A DNA stretch of 9,558 nucleotides from Anaerolineaceae bacterium UBA6801 (GCA_002452315.1 DKFH01000061.1:1-9558); one strand, 5' to 3'. Positions 1-7,008 are shown, counted from the stretch's first letter. The notes: a model not told the origin generated them from the letters alone. Numbers and translations are program-made.

Positions 1-1
1 T

Positions 2-343
2 TCAAATCATTGACACATACCGCCCGGTAACAAAGCTAATTGAACGCAGATAACTATAAGTCCTTTTTTGGGGAATGTGACCTAATACTTGAACAGTCCC
101 TCCATCAGGATGGAGTACACCTGATAAGATTTTTAAAGTTGTAGTTTTACCTGCTCCATTAGGGCCAATTAGACCTAAGATCTCACCTTTCCGAAGTTCA
201 AACGAGATTCCCCGTAAAGCGTGGACAGTTTCAATTTGTGGGTGTATTACATCTTGAAAAAAACCTTTTACTCCTGTCCTTTTTTGAATTCGGGTGTATT
301 CTTTTCGTAAACCATTTACCAAGATTGTTCTTTCATTTATCAT
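2..343 (-). pseudogene. ABC transporter ATP-binding protein, N-terminal fragment (truncated or frameshifted)
   Basis: This is the N-terminal 113 residues of an ABC-type ATPase that would energise a membrane exporter. Walker A (GPNGAGKTT, residues 60-68) is intact, preceded by the usual HALRGISFELRKGEILGLIG strand region. The layout, with about 35 extra residues before the core, resembles ABC-2 type exporters of the NatA/daunorubicin-resistance kind. The start is ATG at 343-341, with a good ribosome binding site (GGGAG, about 350-355). The reading frame meets TGA at 4-2 just after SISFVTG, where family members carry the Q-loop. The Q-loop, signature motif and Walker B are therefore absent. In another frame the last bases read V-N-D-L, resembling the W-x-D-L that follows the Q-loop in this family, so a frameshift near 10-28 is possible. 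The sequence continues outside the window, so a remnant cannot be told from a frameshifted gene. It is clearly more AT-rich than the central operon. Confidence 0.75.
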
Positions 344-433
344 CGAATTCTCCCATGTTACAATTACAATTGATTGATGCGGCTCAAACTGAACAATTCT
401 TATAGTACTTCGAAAAGGATAATTAAGTGGACC
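344..433. other. Intergenic: IS remnant end to ABC gene start
   Basis: An AT-rich stretch of 90 bases between the transposase stop and the ABC ATPase start. It should contain the right end of the insertion sequence and possibly the promoter of the ABC gene. I see no convincing inverted repeat. A TTGTTC and a TAATTG-like box can be picked out on the minus strand, but the match is too weak to call a promoter. Confidence 0.4.
350..355 (-). promoter_or_regulatory. Ribosome binding site of the ABC ATPase fragment
   Basis: Read on the minus strand, GGGAG lies about seven bases before the ATG at 343-341. It fixes this start and shows that the 5' end of the gene was once functional. Confidence 0.5.
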
Positions 434-730
434 CTATTTGCTAGACCACGAATCGATATATTTAAGGTGGGCTTCTAATGGGATCCCTGCACTTTTGCGA
501 TTCATGTTGTAGATTTCTGCAGGGGTCCGGTAACCCAATCCTTGATGGGGTCTTTCATAATTATAAAGCCATAAATAAACCTCCAGGCCTTTCTGTAACT
601 CCAAAACCGATGCGTATTCCTTGATATAAATATCCTCATACTTGATTGTCCGCCACAGACGCTCTACAAAGATGTTGTCATATGCTCTGCCACGGCCATC
701 CATGCTAACAAGCACACCAGCAGCTTCCCA
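434..730 (-). mobile_element. IS3-family transposase (OrfB) C-terminal remnant
   Basis: About 98 residues from the end of an IS3-type DDE transposase (integrase core). The recognisable blocks are VSMDGRGRAYDN, VERLWRTIKYE (whose first Glu is the expected catalytic E of the DDE triad) and YNYERPHQGLGYRTPAEIY, ending in TAG at 436-434. The two catalytic Asp residues and all of OrfA are missing. Homology begins at about EAAGVLVSMDG (727). The few codons before it, including a TTG at 748 that opens the frame, belong to the neighbouring CMD-like gene on the other strand, so that start is artificial. This is a dead 5'-truncated element that cannot transpose. GGTCCACTT lies just past the stop codon, as in some IS3-group ends, but I could not identify a terminal inverted repeat or target duplication. 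Confidence 0.88.
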
Positions 731-732
731 GT

Positions 733-952
733 CACTTGAACCTGGCAAAGGAGAACGGTCTCACTGAGAAAGAACTGGCTGAAGTCATGGTCCATTTGGC
801 GTTCTATGCTGGGCTGGCCGGTGACGATTGCCGTACTGGTGCTGAGCTATGTGTACGGCATCTGGCGGCTGCACCGGTTGGGCGACCCTGGCGTGCATGA
901 GTTCAGGGAGGGGAAAGCTCCGCCCTGTGAGGGGCAGACACGGGGATTTTAA
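733..952 (+). pseudogene. Carboxymuconolactone decarboxylase (CMD)-like gene, 3' fragment with probable frameshift
   Basis: Plus-strand codons from 733 read HLNLAKENGLTEKELAEVMV followed by HLAFYAG. This is the conserved second half of the CMD/AhpD-like fold (typically HLNLAxENGLTxEEL, then HLAFYAGWP). These small proteins are decarboxylases or peroxidase-like enzymes. The frame then reads LAGDDC and stops at TGA 898-900. If one G of the GGG at 811-813 is skipped, the reading becomes YAG-WP, restoring the conserved Trp-Pro, and continues with VTIAVLVLSYVYGIWRLHRL to TAA at 950-952, just before a terminator. The 5' half is missing because the sequence joins the IS3 remnant at about 728-733. 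The tail after WP is more hydrophobic than usual for CMD proteins. It could instead be the end of an unrelated membrane protein joined at this point. Confidence 0.65.
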
Positions 953-959
953 GGGATTC

Positions 960-990
960 AAAAACCGGCATAAGTGATTGCCGGTTTTTT
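960..990. terminator. Bidirectional Rho-independent terminator
   Basis: An 11-bp perfect stem (AAAAACCGGCA at 960-970 with TGCCGGTTTTT at 979-989) with an 8-base loop. It ends in six T residues on the + strand and five T on the minus strand. It lies 8 bases after the TAA of the CMD-like fragment and 23 bases after the stop of the minus-strand TPR/SH3 gene, so it can end both convergent transcripts. It marks the downstream end of the three-gene kinase operon. Confidence 0.88.
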
Positions 991-1012
991 GTTTATTTTC
1001 TCAGGTTGTATT

Positions 1013-2830
1013 TTACGGAAAACTTAAATCGATCATTAAGACGTAACCGATCACGTTGGTGGTTTCAGTCCGGTATTCAACCAGCACACATTCCCTGTTC
1101 AGGTCATCAAAGACCCGGTTGGGGAGGGAGATCAGGGTCACCACACCGCCCTCCGGGATGCGCCCGGTGGCCGGATAGGCTTCGTAACAGGACTGGCGGG
1201 CGAACAGGTTGCGCAAGGCCGTGCCGGTGATGATGGGCGTGGGCGTTTGGGTGTAGAAGGGCGTTTCCGTGAAAGTTGGCGCCGGGGTGGGCGTCTCAGT
1301 AGGGGTTGGGATGATGGTGCTGGTGGGCGTGATGGAGGCGGTGATGGTTGGGGAGGGGGTTAATGCCAGCTGACGCTGACGGACGGCGCCTGCTATGCCG
1401 CGGCCGCCAAACCACAAAGCCAGGAAGAGAATGATCCCGGCGATTGCACCCCCGCCATAGACCGTGACATGGTACCAGCGCAGCCGGCGCTTGAGATCCA
1501 GCACTTCTGGGTCCTGGGGGAAGCGGGAGCGCACCTGCTTACTGATCAGGAAGGCGTTGCGGGGGAAGAATCGGTTCTCACCTTTTAAGGACTCATAAGC
1601 CTGCTCAAGGCTTTCTTTCAGGGCAGCCAGGTGTGCCTGGGCTTCTGAAATTTCGTTTTCCAGATCCCGGCGGAGGGGATGCTCGGGTTGCAGGATTTGC
1701 AGGGTGGTCAGGCTGTGGGCTGCCTGGGTATAAGCCTCTTGGGCGGTTTTGAGCGTGGTGGCAGACTCTGCCTGGCGCACAAGGCGCTGGATGTCTTCAG
1801 TTAACGTGGCGACCACGTTGGGGAGGATGGCTTCGACCCGGTTGCGCAGCCGTGAAACCTGGGCAATTTCGCCGTATTTGACAGACAGCCGATCCAGTTT
1901 CTGGCGGGCTTCGGCTAATTTTCCGGGTGGGATTGTGCCGCTCAGGTTGACCACATCCGCAATTTCATCCAGGGTTGAGAGGTCAGCCCGGATTTCAGCG
2001 GCTTTATCGACGTATTCGGGCAGGGCCACCGCGCTGGCAGCCGTCTGGATTTTGGCCAGTCCCCCCTGCAGGTCTCCCCGGCCAATTAATGACAGCCCTT
2101 CCTGGTACACCTCGTGGGCTTGCATCTGGTTTTCCAGGTCCTGGCGGAGCTCTTCGCCCTCACGCCAGCGGTTGATCCCCGATTCCTTCAGGCTGGCGAA
2201 GGCTTCATCGAGGTAATCCAGCGCGGTCTGATAGCGAAAGACACGTGCAGCGGATTGGGCTTTGCCAAAGGCTTTGCCGGCTTCCGGGGGTAAGGCGACG
2301 GAGGGGATATTGCCGGAACGCAAGAATTCCTCGGCCTCATCGCGGTGTTCCTGGGCGCGTGACCAAGCAGGCTCGATGCCCAACACTTTTTCATAGAGCG
2401 GGATGGCCTTCTGGTAATTGCCGGCGTAGAAGGCTTCTTCGGCGGAATCCATCAGTGCTTCGGCTTCGGGATCGTGGCTGGAGGTGAGGAATTTCCGCAG
2501 GGGGTCGTAGGCATCATCCTCGCCGAGTTGGGGAGAGATGTTGGGTGCCGTTACCGGCTGGGGCTTTACCTCAGCAGGCTGTGGGGCTGGTTCCTCGGGG
2601 GCGGGCTGGGCTTGTGCTTCGGCCAGGCGGCGGGCCCGCTCGCGGCGGACCTCCCGCAATAAGCGGTGGGCATGTTCCAGCTCGGTGATATCCACAGGTG
2701 CTGAGACCCGCTCAGTTGCTAAGGCCTCAAGGTAAGCGCTGAGGGCGTTCTCAACCTCTTTCAGTGCTTCTTCTGAGGGCTGTGTTTGGCTGAGAACATC
2801 TTTGGCGTTGATGATCAGATCCGTTAGCAT
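1013..2830 (-). CDS. Single-pass membrane protein: helical/TPR-like cytoplasmic part, TM, Thr/Pro linker, SH3-like domain
   Basis: A 605-residue protein of unknown function. Residues 1-450 are hydrophilic and helical. Residues 75-98 are a Pro/Ala/Glu-rich spacer, residues 121-170 look like a TPR unit (AEEAFYAGNYQKAIPLYEKV), and further weaker helical repeats run from 185 to 445. A single membrane segment lies at about 454-475 (GGGAIAGIILFLALWFGG), preceded by KRRLRWY, which predicts N-in/C-out topology. Residues 489-537 are a Thr/Pro-rich low-complexity linker. Residues 538-605 resemble a bacterial SH3 domain, ending in the strand-like IGYVLMIDLSFP, with Cys548 and Cys581 that might pair outside the cell. 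There is no signal peptide. The ATG start is supported by AAGGA five bases upstream. It is the last gene of the operon, 33 bases after the second kinase-like gene. I infer a membrane scaffold or sensor working with the two kinase-like proteins; no substrate is evident. Confidence 0.87.
   Translation of the reverse strand: MLTDLIINAKDVLSQTQPSEEALKEVENALSAYLEALATERVSAPVDITELEHAHRLLREVRRERARRLAEAQAQPAPEEPAPQPAEVKPQPVTAPNISPQLGEDDAYDPLRKFLTSSHDPEAEALMDSAEEAFYAGNYQKAIPLYEKVLGIEPAWSRAQEHRDEAEEFLRSGNIPSVALPPEAGKAFGKAQSAARVFRYQTALDYLDEAFASLKESGINRWREGEELRQDLENQMQAHEVYQEGLSLIGRGDLQGGLAKIQTAASAVALPEYVDKAAEIRADLSTLDEIADVVNLSGTIPPGKLAEARQKLDRLSVKYGEIAQVSRLRNRVEAILPNVVATLTEDIQRLVRQAESATTLKTAQEAYTQAAHSLTTLQILQPEHPLRRDLENEISEAQAHLAALKESLEQAYESLKGENRFFPRNAFLISKQVRSRFPQDPEVLDLKRRLRWYHVTVYGGGAIAGIILFLALWFGGRGIAGAVRQRQLALTPSPTITASITPTSTIIPTPTETPTPAPTFTETPFYTQTPTPIITGTALRNLFARQSCYEAYPATGRIPEGGVVTLISLPNRVFDDLNRECVLVEYRTETTNVIGYVLMIDLSFP
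1220..1366 (-). repeat. Low-complexity Thr/Pro-rich linker-coding segment
   Basis: Codes residues 489-537 of the membrane protein with irregular TPTPT-type units (for example PTPTETPTPAPTFTETP). The DNA is correspondingly repetitive on the + strand (GGGCGT/GGGGTT units). Such linkers often span the cell wall region and vary in length between relatives. Confidence 0.7.
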
Positions 2831-2835
2831 GGGGT

Positions 2836-2841
2836 TCCTTT
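2836..2841 (-). promoter_or_regulatory. Ribosome binding site of the membrane protein gene
   Basis: On the minus strand AAAGGA precedes the ATG at 2830-2828 with a spacer of five bases (ACCCC). It supports this start and shows separate translation initiation inside the operon. Confidence 0.65.
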
Positions 2842-2863
2842 CTCAAGAGGGGTGGCGCAGGCG

Positions 2864-3871
2864 TTACTGCCGGGCGTCATAGAGGACGCGTAGATCGTGC
2901 CCCAAGTCCTGTACTGAATGATATTCCCCTTGGAGAGCTTTGGTCAGCAGCGCCATTTCATTTTCGGTGAGGCGCTTATGATCGTCATAGGTCCATACCG
3001 GCTCATATTTGTCGGGTGCGTTTTGGATATCCTCGGGCTTATTGGGGCCTACGTTGACTGAGCCTGGCGCTTGGCGGCCGGTCATCAGGTGGTGCAGAGC
3101 GCGGGCGCTGAATTGCAGCAGATCAAATTCGTACACTTCCTGATTGTTTCCGTTGGCGACCTGGCGGCCGATGTTCCAGTCCAGGGCAAAGACCTGCTGG
3201 CGAGGTTCGTTCCAATAGTAGTGGAGCACCTTGTGATCCAGGTAAACGATGCCGCGAGCGTGGGCTGCCTGGATGATCTGGCAGATTTGCACGGCTGCTT
3301 TGAGGGCCTGCTCCACCGGGAAGGTGCGCTGAAATTCACCGCGGGTGTAACCCGCATCACAGCGCAAGTAGAGGTTGTCCTCCCAGCGGCGGGGCAGGAC
3401 GATAAAGGCCAGCCATTCTTCAGCCACCCGGGCATCCAGCTCGGATAAAAAGGTTTCGGTCTCACCCGGTTCATACAGATCCATGCGTCCCTGAAGTCGA
3501 TACGCGGAGGCTTTGTCTTTCAGGGATACGGTCAGGGGGGCGATCTCTTCCGGCCAGGTCCCCTCACTGACCTGCATGAACCCCAGGGCTTTGAGGGGTG
3601 TGATCCCGGGAACGTCCTGCATAAGATCCAGGATGCGCACCTCATTTTTGAACAAAGGCAGCGCATATTTCAGTTTATCGGGCCGCATAACCTTGATGGC
3701 CGGGTCATCGCCATAATCACCAGCCAGCGGTGCGTATTTCAGGCGAAAAACGCGGGCGGAAGAGCCGGCGGCTTCCGGGACGGCAAAATCGCGCAGACCG
3801 GCCGAAAGCCAGGTATCCAGCGGTTCGGTGATGTTAATGGGTCGATCTGGTCCAAATTTTTTGGTTTGCAT
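2864..3871 (-). CDS. Divergent protein-kinase-like protein (stand-alone)
   Basis: A 335-residue single-domain protein with a eukaryotic-like kinase fold. Numbering is from the ATG at 3871. A glycine-loop-like GSSARVF is at 36-42 and the beta-3 Lys in AIKVM is Lys60. The helix-C Glu is probably Glu77 in FKNEVRIL. The catalytic loop is YLDHKVLHYYW (Asp212, Lys214, His217, Trp220), and FALDWNIG carries Asp231 in place of DFG. His217 sits where the metal-binding Asn normally is, and HRD is replaced by YLD. The main Lys, Glu and both Asp residues are kept, so ATP binding and perhaps phosphotransfer remain plausible. The frame also opens at TTG 3883, twelve bases upstream, but that has no ribosome binding site. 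The ATG has a weak GGA seven bases before it. No membrane segment is visible. It is the middle gene of the operon and shares the odd catalytic loop with the upstream protein. Its substrate is unknown. Confidence 0.87.
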   Translation of the reverse strand: MQTKKFGPDRPINITEPLDTWLSAGLRDFAVPEAAGSSARVFRLKYAPLAGDYGDDPAIKVMRPDKLKYALPLFKNEVRILDLMQDVPGITPLKALGFMQVSEGTWPEEIAPLTVSLKDKASAYRLQGRMDLYEPGETETFLSELDARVAEEWLAFIVLPRRWEDNLYLRCDAGYTRGEFQRTFPVEQALKAAVQICQIIQAAHARGIVYLDHKVLHYYWNEPRQQVFALDWNIGRQVANGNNQEVYEFDLLQFSARALHHLMTGRQAPGSVNVGPNKPEDIQNAPDKYEPVWTYDDHKRLTENEMALLTKALQGEYHSVQDLGHDLRVLYDARQ

Positions 3872-3903
3872 GGTGTAATCCAATTCTACAAATTATCTGT
3901 ATT

Positions 3904-6684
3904 TTATGTACGGGTTGATTTTACCAGCCAGGCATAAAATGGGTGATCATCGGTCAGTGCATCGATCAGCGCCTGGCGGGCTGGAAGGGTTTGCGCCTGG
4001 GCTATGCGCTCAATAGCGGCTTGGTATTCCGGAAAGCGTCTCTCGCCTGGATCGGCAATTAGCACAGTCTCGAGGGCGGAGAGATGGTAGAGGATGTTTT
4101 CAATATTCTGATGCTGCATGGTCAGGCTGGATTGGTCATCCTCACCCAGCAGGGCAAAACCAAGCCTTGCTTGGTGGATGTGATGCGACATGCGTAAAAA
4201 ACAGCTTGAAATCTGACGAACCACTTCTAATTGGGTTAAATACACCAAGCGTTCAACCGGGTCTGGTGAATTTTCCTGTGAAACACGCCAATCCAGGAAG
4301 GCTGACCGGGTTGAAACGATTTTGTCGCCCAGGACTTCTAGGAGATGGCTGTAGATACCGGCATGGTAGAGCTGCCCCCACAAATGCTTAAGCTCCTGGC
4401 AGGTTTGAGAAATTTCTCCCAACAGCTTAGAGCTGGTAGATGATGCTCCTCCTCCAAGTTCCGGGATGGATGTGAGCGATTGGATTGCGTCTAAAGCAGG
4501 AAGGATTACCTGGTGCCAATGGGTTGTGACCCGGCGTGCCTGGGCGGCAAGCGCCCATCCAGCCTGTTCAAAGGGGGTGACGCATTCGATGGCCGTCGCC
4601 AGGTCTCCCTCGGCGAGGTGTTCTCGCCAGGTGATGAGCGCTTGCAGGACACTGTATCCCTCGTTTAGCGCGGTAGATTCTGCGCGTTGGGCAGCATTTC
4701 CGATCTGTTCGAGGTTTGCATTTAGCGAGAAAATTTGTTTGAACCCATCCACCAGGGTTTGGCAGGCTGAAAGCATCCGGGGGGCGTGCTGGCGGATGTC
4801 ACTCAGACCAGCCTCTACCTCGCGCCAGCCTTTGAGCTGCTGGGTGAATTCCTTCAGCAGGGCCTGGAGCGTGCCCTCTTCGACCTCTGGCAGCTGGAAA
4901 TCAGCCGCATGAATGTCAGGATAAGACAACAACCAGGGGCAGAATGAGTTGATCACCTCCTGGTGGGCCGCGATGGCGGCGCCTTGCAGGATGGCGTTAA
5001 GAGCCTGAATCAGCCCCCCCAGCCAGGGCGTTGAGCCCAATGCGTGTTCAACATTGGGACGGGTTGCCAGCATGTTGGCCAGGAACTCCCGGGCGCTGAC
5101 CTCAAAGCCGGGCCCGTCGTAAAGGGTTGTAAGCCATGTGCCTAATAGCTCGGTTTGGTGGGCTAAGGCGAGGACGCCCCGGCGGTCCGGGTCCCAGCTG
5201 ATGATCCGGCGAAAAGCTTTCGGCAGCTCGTCCCAGCGGGCATTTTGCCAGGCTTTGATCAGCTCGCGGATGGGCTCTTCGCCCTGGGCATAACTCTGCC
5301 TGAGCTCAGATTTTATGTGTCCGGGCATGTTCAACCCGGACCGCATCAGATCCAGGAGGGCATCGTCAAAGGGGCTGCGGGTCAGATCTGCACCCACGCT
5401 GCGCCATTCACCGAGGATGGTATCTAATTTTGGGAGGAGAGCGTGCTGTCCCTGTTGTTCTGCCCAGTTGCGCAAGGCCTGGGCGGCTTGATATGGGGAG
5501 GGTATAGTTGACCCCAGCGCTTGCTGGCGCATGACCGGGATCAATGCTGGCCACCAGATCGACCCCTGGTTTTGGCTGGCGATGACGCAGGCGTGCCAAA
5601 GCGCGTCCTCCCAGGCGGCGTTCAATGTATGTTTAGCCAAATCGGGGAAGGCGGGGTGGGTGAGGATGTCTGTGTGACGGCAATATTCGCGCAGCAGGTG
5701 CCAGGGGAGGTCAAGCGAATCGTCGAAGATTTCCCAAACCAGGGCAGTGGCGCTGACCGCCGTTTGGATATCGCTGTGTGCCAGGGCTGTTTTGACCAGC
5801 GACTGGCAGTACTGGAGGATTTCATCCCGATACCATGGCGCGCCAATTTTCAGCAGGATGTGCTGGTAGTCGGCGATTTTGCGCAATCCTTCCAGGGAAG
5901 GCTCGCTGGTGAGCACAACCCGGATGAGGGACTGGTATTCCATCACCTGCAGGGCGATGACCTGCTGCTGGTAGGCAATGCGGCGGGCCAGGGTGGAGAC
6001 ACGGGAGGAATCGAGGGTTTTGCCCAGGAATTCATCCCAACCCAGGTCTACGAACAGGTCCGGTGCCGCGCTTTGCAGGAAGGCACCCAGGGAGTCGACC
6101 ATTTGCTGATAGTCTTCCCAGCGGGGGCGTGTCCCCTGGCCACCGGGATCGAGGAAAAGGGCGTTTCCCCAGTCAATCACGCCCACCCTGCCGGTGGGGT
6201 TATGCCAGTAGATGTGTTCCAGCTTGACGTCATTCCACAGCACGCCGGCTTGATGGGCGCGGGAGAACATGTCGAACAAGGCATCCAGAACGGTCATGAT
6301 CACCCGGCGTGGGAAGGGCTGGCCTGTTTGCCGGGCGGCGGCCAGCAGGACATTCAGGTTTTCGCCTGGCGCGGTTTCGCTGATAATAAAGTAATTGGCT
6401 GTGCCGTGTGTGAACTCAGGCGCCTGGTCTAACAGGCGGGGTGGATGGGCTTTGCCCGAGGGTAGCCCGTCCAGCAAGGCAAGGGCGCGGGCTTCTTGGG
6501 CGATTTGACCCGCCTGCCTTTGGATGGTTCCGCCAGTGGCAACCCTGGCAGGTTTCTTCATCACACCGGTCACCTGGGGCTGTTCAAACCGCGTGACGGC
6601 ATACACCTCACCGGCATCCCCGCTGCCGATGGGGGTATCACTGATTTGCCACGTGTGGGCGAGGCCCTGAACGGTGCGTGCCAA
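3904..6684 (-). CDS. Large protein: N-terminal kinase-like domain and long helical C-terminal region
   Basis: A 926-residue soluble protein, first gene of the operon. Residues 12-200 form a kinase-like domain. The glycine loop is IGSGDAGEVYAV (19-30), the Lys is in GVMKKP (43 or 44), and the helix-C Glu is about Glu64 in AQEARAL. The catalytic loop is LWNDVKLEHIYW (Asp152, Lys154, His157, Trp160), and the metal-binding Asp171 lies in VIDWGNA. HRD is replaced by WND, and the usual Asn by His. After about 250 the protein is roughly 670 residues of Leu/Ala/Gln-rich amphipathic helices with no transmembrane segment and no domain I recognise; helical-repeat scaffolding is a reasonable guess. The TTG start is chosen because GGAGG lies four to five bases upstream and the glycine loop follows at the expected distance. 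The long C-terminus may bind the partner kinase or the membrane protein downstream; that is inference. Confidence 0.87.
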   Translation of the reverse strand: MARTVQGLAHTWQISDTPIGSGDAGEVYAVTRFEQPQVTGVMKKPARVATGGTIQRQAGQIAQEARALALLDGLPSGKAHPPRLLDQAPEFTHGTANYFIISETAPGENLNVLLAAARQTGQPFPRRVIMTVLDALFDMFSRAHQAGVLWNDVKLEHIYWHNPTGRVGVIDWGNALFLDPGGQGTRPRWEDYQQMVDSLGAFLQSAAPDLFVDLGWDEFLGKTLDSSRVSTLARRIAYQQQVIALQVMEYQSLIRVVLTSEPSLEGLRKIADYQHILLKIGAPWYRDEILQYCQSLVKTALAHSDIQTAVSATALVWEIFDDSLDLPWHLLREYCRHTDILTHPAFPDLAKHTLNAAWEDALWHACVIASQNQGSIWWPALIPVMRQQALGSTIPSPYQAAQALRNWAEQQGQHALLPKLDTILGEWRSVGADLTRSPFDDALLDLMRSGLNMPGHIKSELRQSYAQGEEPIRELIKAWQNARWDELPKAFRRIISWDPDRRGVLALAHQTELLGTWLTTLYDGPGFEVSAREFLANMLATRPNVEHALGSTPWLGGLIQALNAILQGAAIAAHQEVINSFCPWLLSYPDIHAADFQLPEVEEGTLQALLKEFTQQLKGWREVEAGLSDIRQHAPRMLSACQTLVDGFKQIFSLNANLEQIGNAAQRAESTALNEGYSVLQALITWREHLAEGDLATAIECVTPFEQAGWALAAQARRVTTHWHQVILPALDAIQSLTSIPELGGGASSTSSKLLGEISQTCQELKHLWGQLYHAGIYSHLLEVLGDKIVSTRSAFLDWRVSQENSPDPVERLVYLTQLEVVRQISSCFLRMSHHIHQARLGFALLGEDDQSSLTMQHQNIENILYHLSALETVLIADPGERRFPEYQAAIERIAQAQTLPARQALIDALTDDHPFYAWLVKSTRT

Positions 6685-6687
6685 AAT

Positions 6688-6693
6688 ACCTCC
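6688..6693 (-). promoter_or_regulatory. Ribosome binding site deciding a TTG start
   Basis: CGGAGGTATTTTG on the minus strand places a strong GGAGG four to five bases before TTG at 6684-6682. No ATG is available nearby in this frame. This site makes TTG the best start of the large kinase-like gene. Confidence 0.6.
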
Positions 6694-6718
6694 GAATTTG
6701 ATTTAGCTAATGTTTTAA

Positions 6719-6745
6719 ATTGTACCTATGATGGTTTTAAATCAA
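6719..6745 (-). promoter_or_regulatory. Possible promoter of the kinase operon
   Basis: Minus strand: TTGATT (6745-6740) and TACAAT (6724-6719) resemble -35 and -10 boxes with a spacer of only 15 bases. They lie about 35 bases upstream of the TTG start in an AT-rich stretch. The short spacing keeps this a weak call. Confidence 0.3.
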
Positions 6746-6746
6746 A

Positions 6747-6780
6747 AGGTTGTAAACCTGTGGGAAAAGCCGACGCGGCT
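6747..6780. promoter_or_regulatory. Two small inverted repeats upstream of the operon promoter
   Basis: AGGTT-GTA-AACCT (6747-6759) and AGCCG-ACG-CGGCT (6768-6780) are two perfect 5-bp inverted repeats with 3-base spacers. They lie side by side just upstream of the suggested -35 box. They could be operator half-sites or small hairpins; chance is possible at this length. Confidence 0.3.
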
Positions 6781-7008
6781 AAGGTAGGTTTTAATTAGAA
6801 TTTGTTATTAAATGCCCGAAACAATCGCTCCAAACCCGGTCAACAGCGCCAAAAGGGTTTTTTAGAGGTATCATCATTGCTGAATTTTGACTTAGAATGT
6901 AATAATTGTGCACAGAGTGATGATGTTACAGGGTTTGATGGATAGTTCAGACCGAGACCTGATCTGGCACATGATAACAAAGAAAAAAGGATCGAAACAT
7001 CACTAACT

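Larger units (their letters stand above)
6685..7008. other. Divergent intergenic region between the kinase operon and the HAD gene
   Basis: About 324 bases, more AT-rich than the flanking genes, holding the start signals of two divergent units. Apart from the suggested promoter and the small inverted repeats on the operon side, I see AAACCC (6832-6837) facing GGGTTT (6855-6860) followed by more T. This would be a weak hairpin with a 17-base loop. A TAATAAT at about 6899-6905 could be a -10 box for the HAD gene. No conserved ORF, tRNA or recognisable riboswitch is visible. Confidence 0.5.

Noticed and set aside
1225..1370. Repetitive GGGCGT/GGGGTT DNA that might suggest a CRISPR or tandem repeat array
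   Set aside because: The units are irregular and in frame with a Thr/Pro-rich protein linker; there are no spacers of constant length.
3071..3448. 125-codon + strand frame opposite the second kinase-like gene
   Set aside because: It lies antisense to the catalytic loop region of a convincing kinase-like protein and shows no family motif of its own.
5521..6432. 303-codon open frame on the + strand opposite the large kinase-like gene
   Set aside because: Its sequence has no recognisable domain and is what the complement of a GC-rich, Leu/Gln-rich coding gene produces. The opposite strand carries clear kinase motifs and a strong ribosome binding site.
6832..6863. AAACCC/GGGTTT hairpin followed by T residues in the divergent intergenic region
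   Set aside because: A six-pair stem with a 17-base loop and no gene ending before it on the + strand; too weak to call a terminator.
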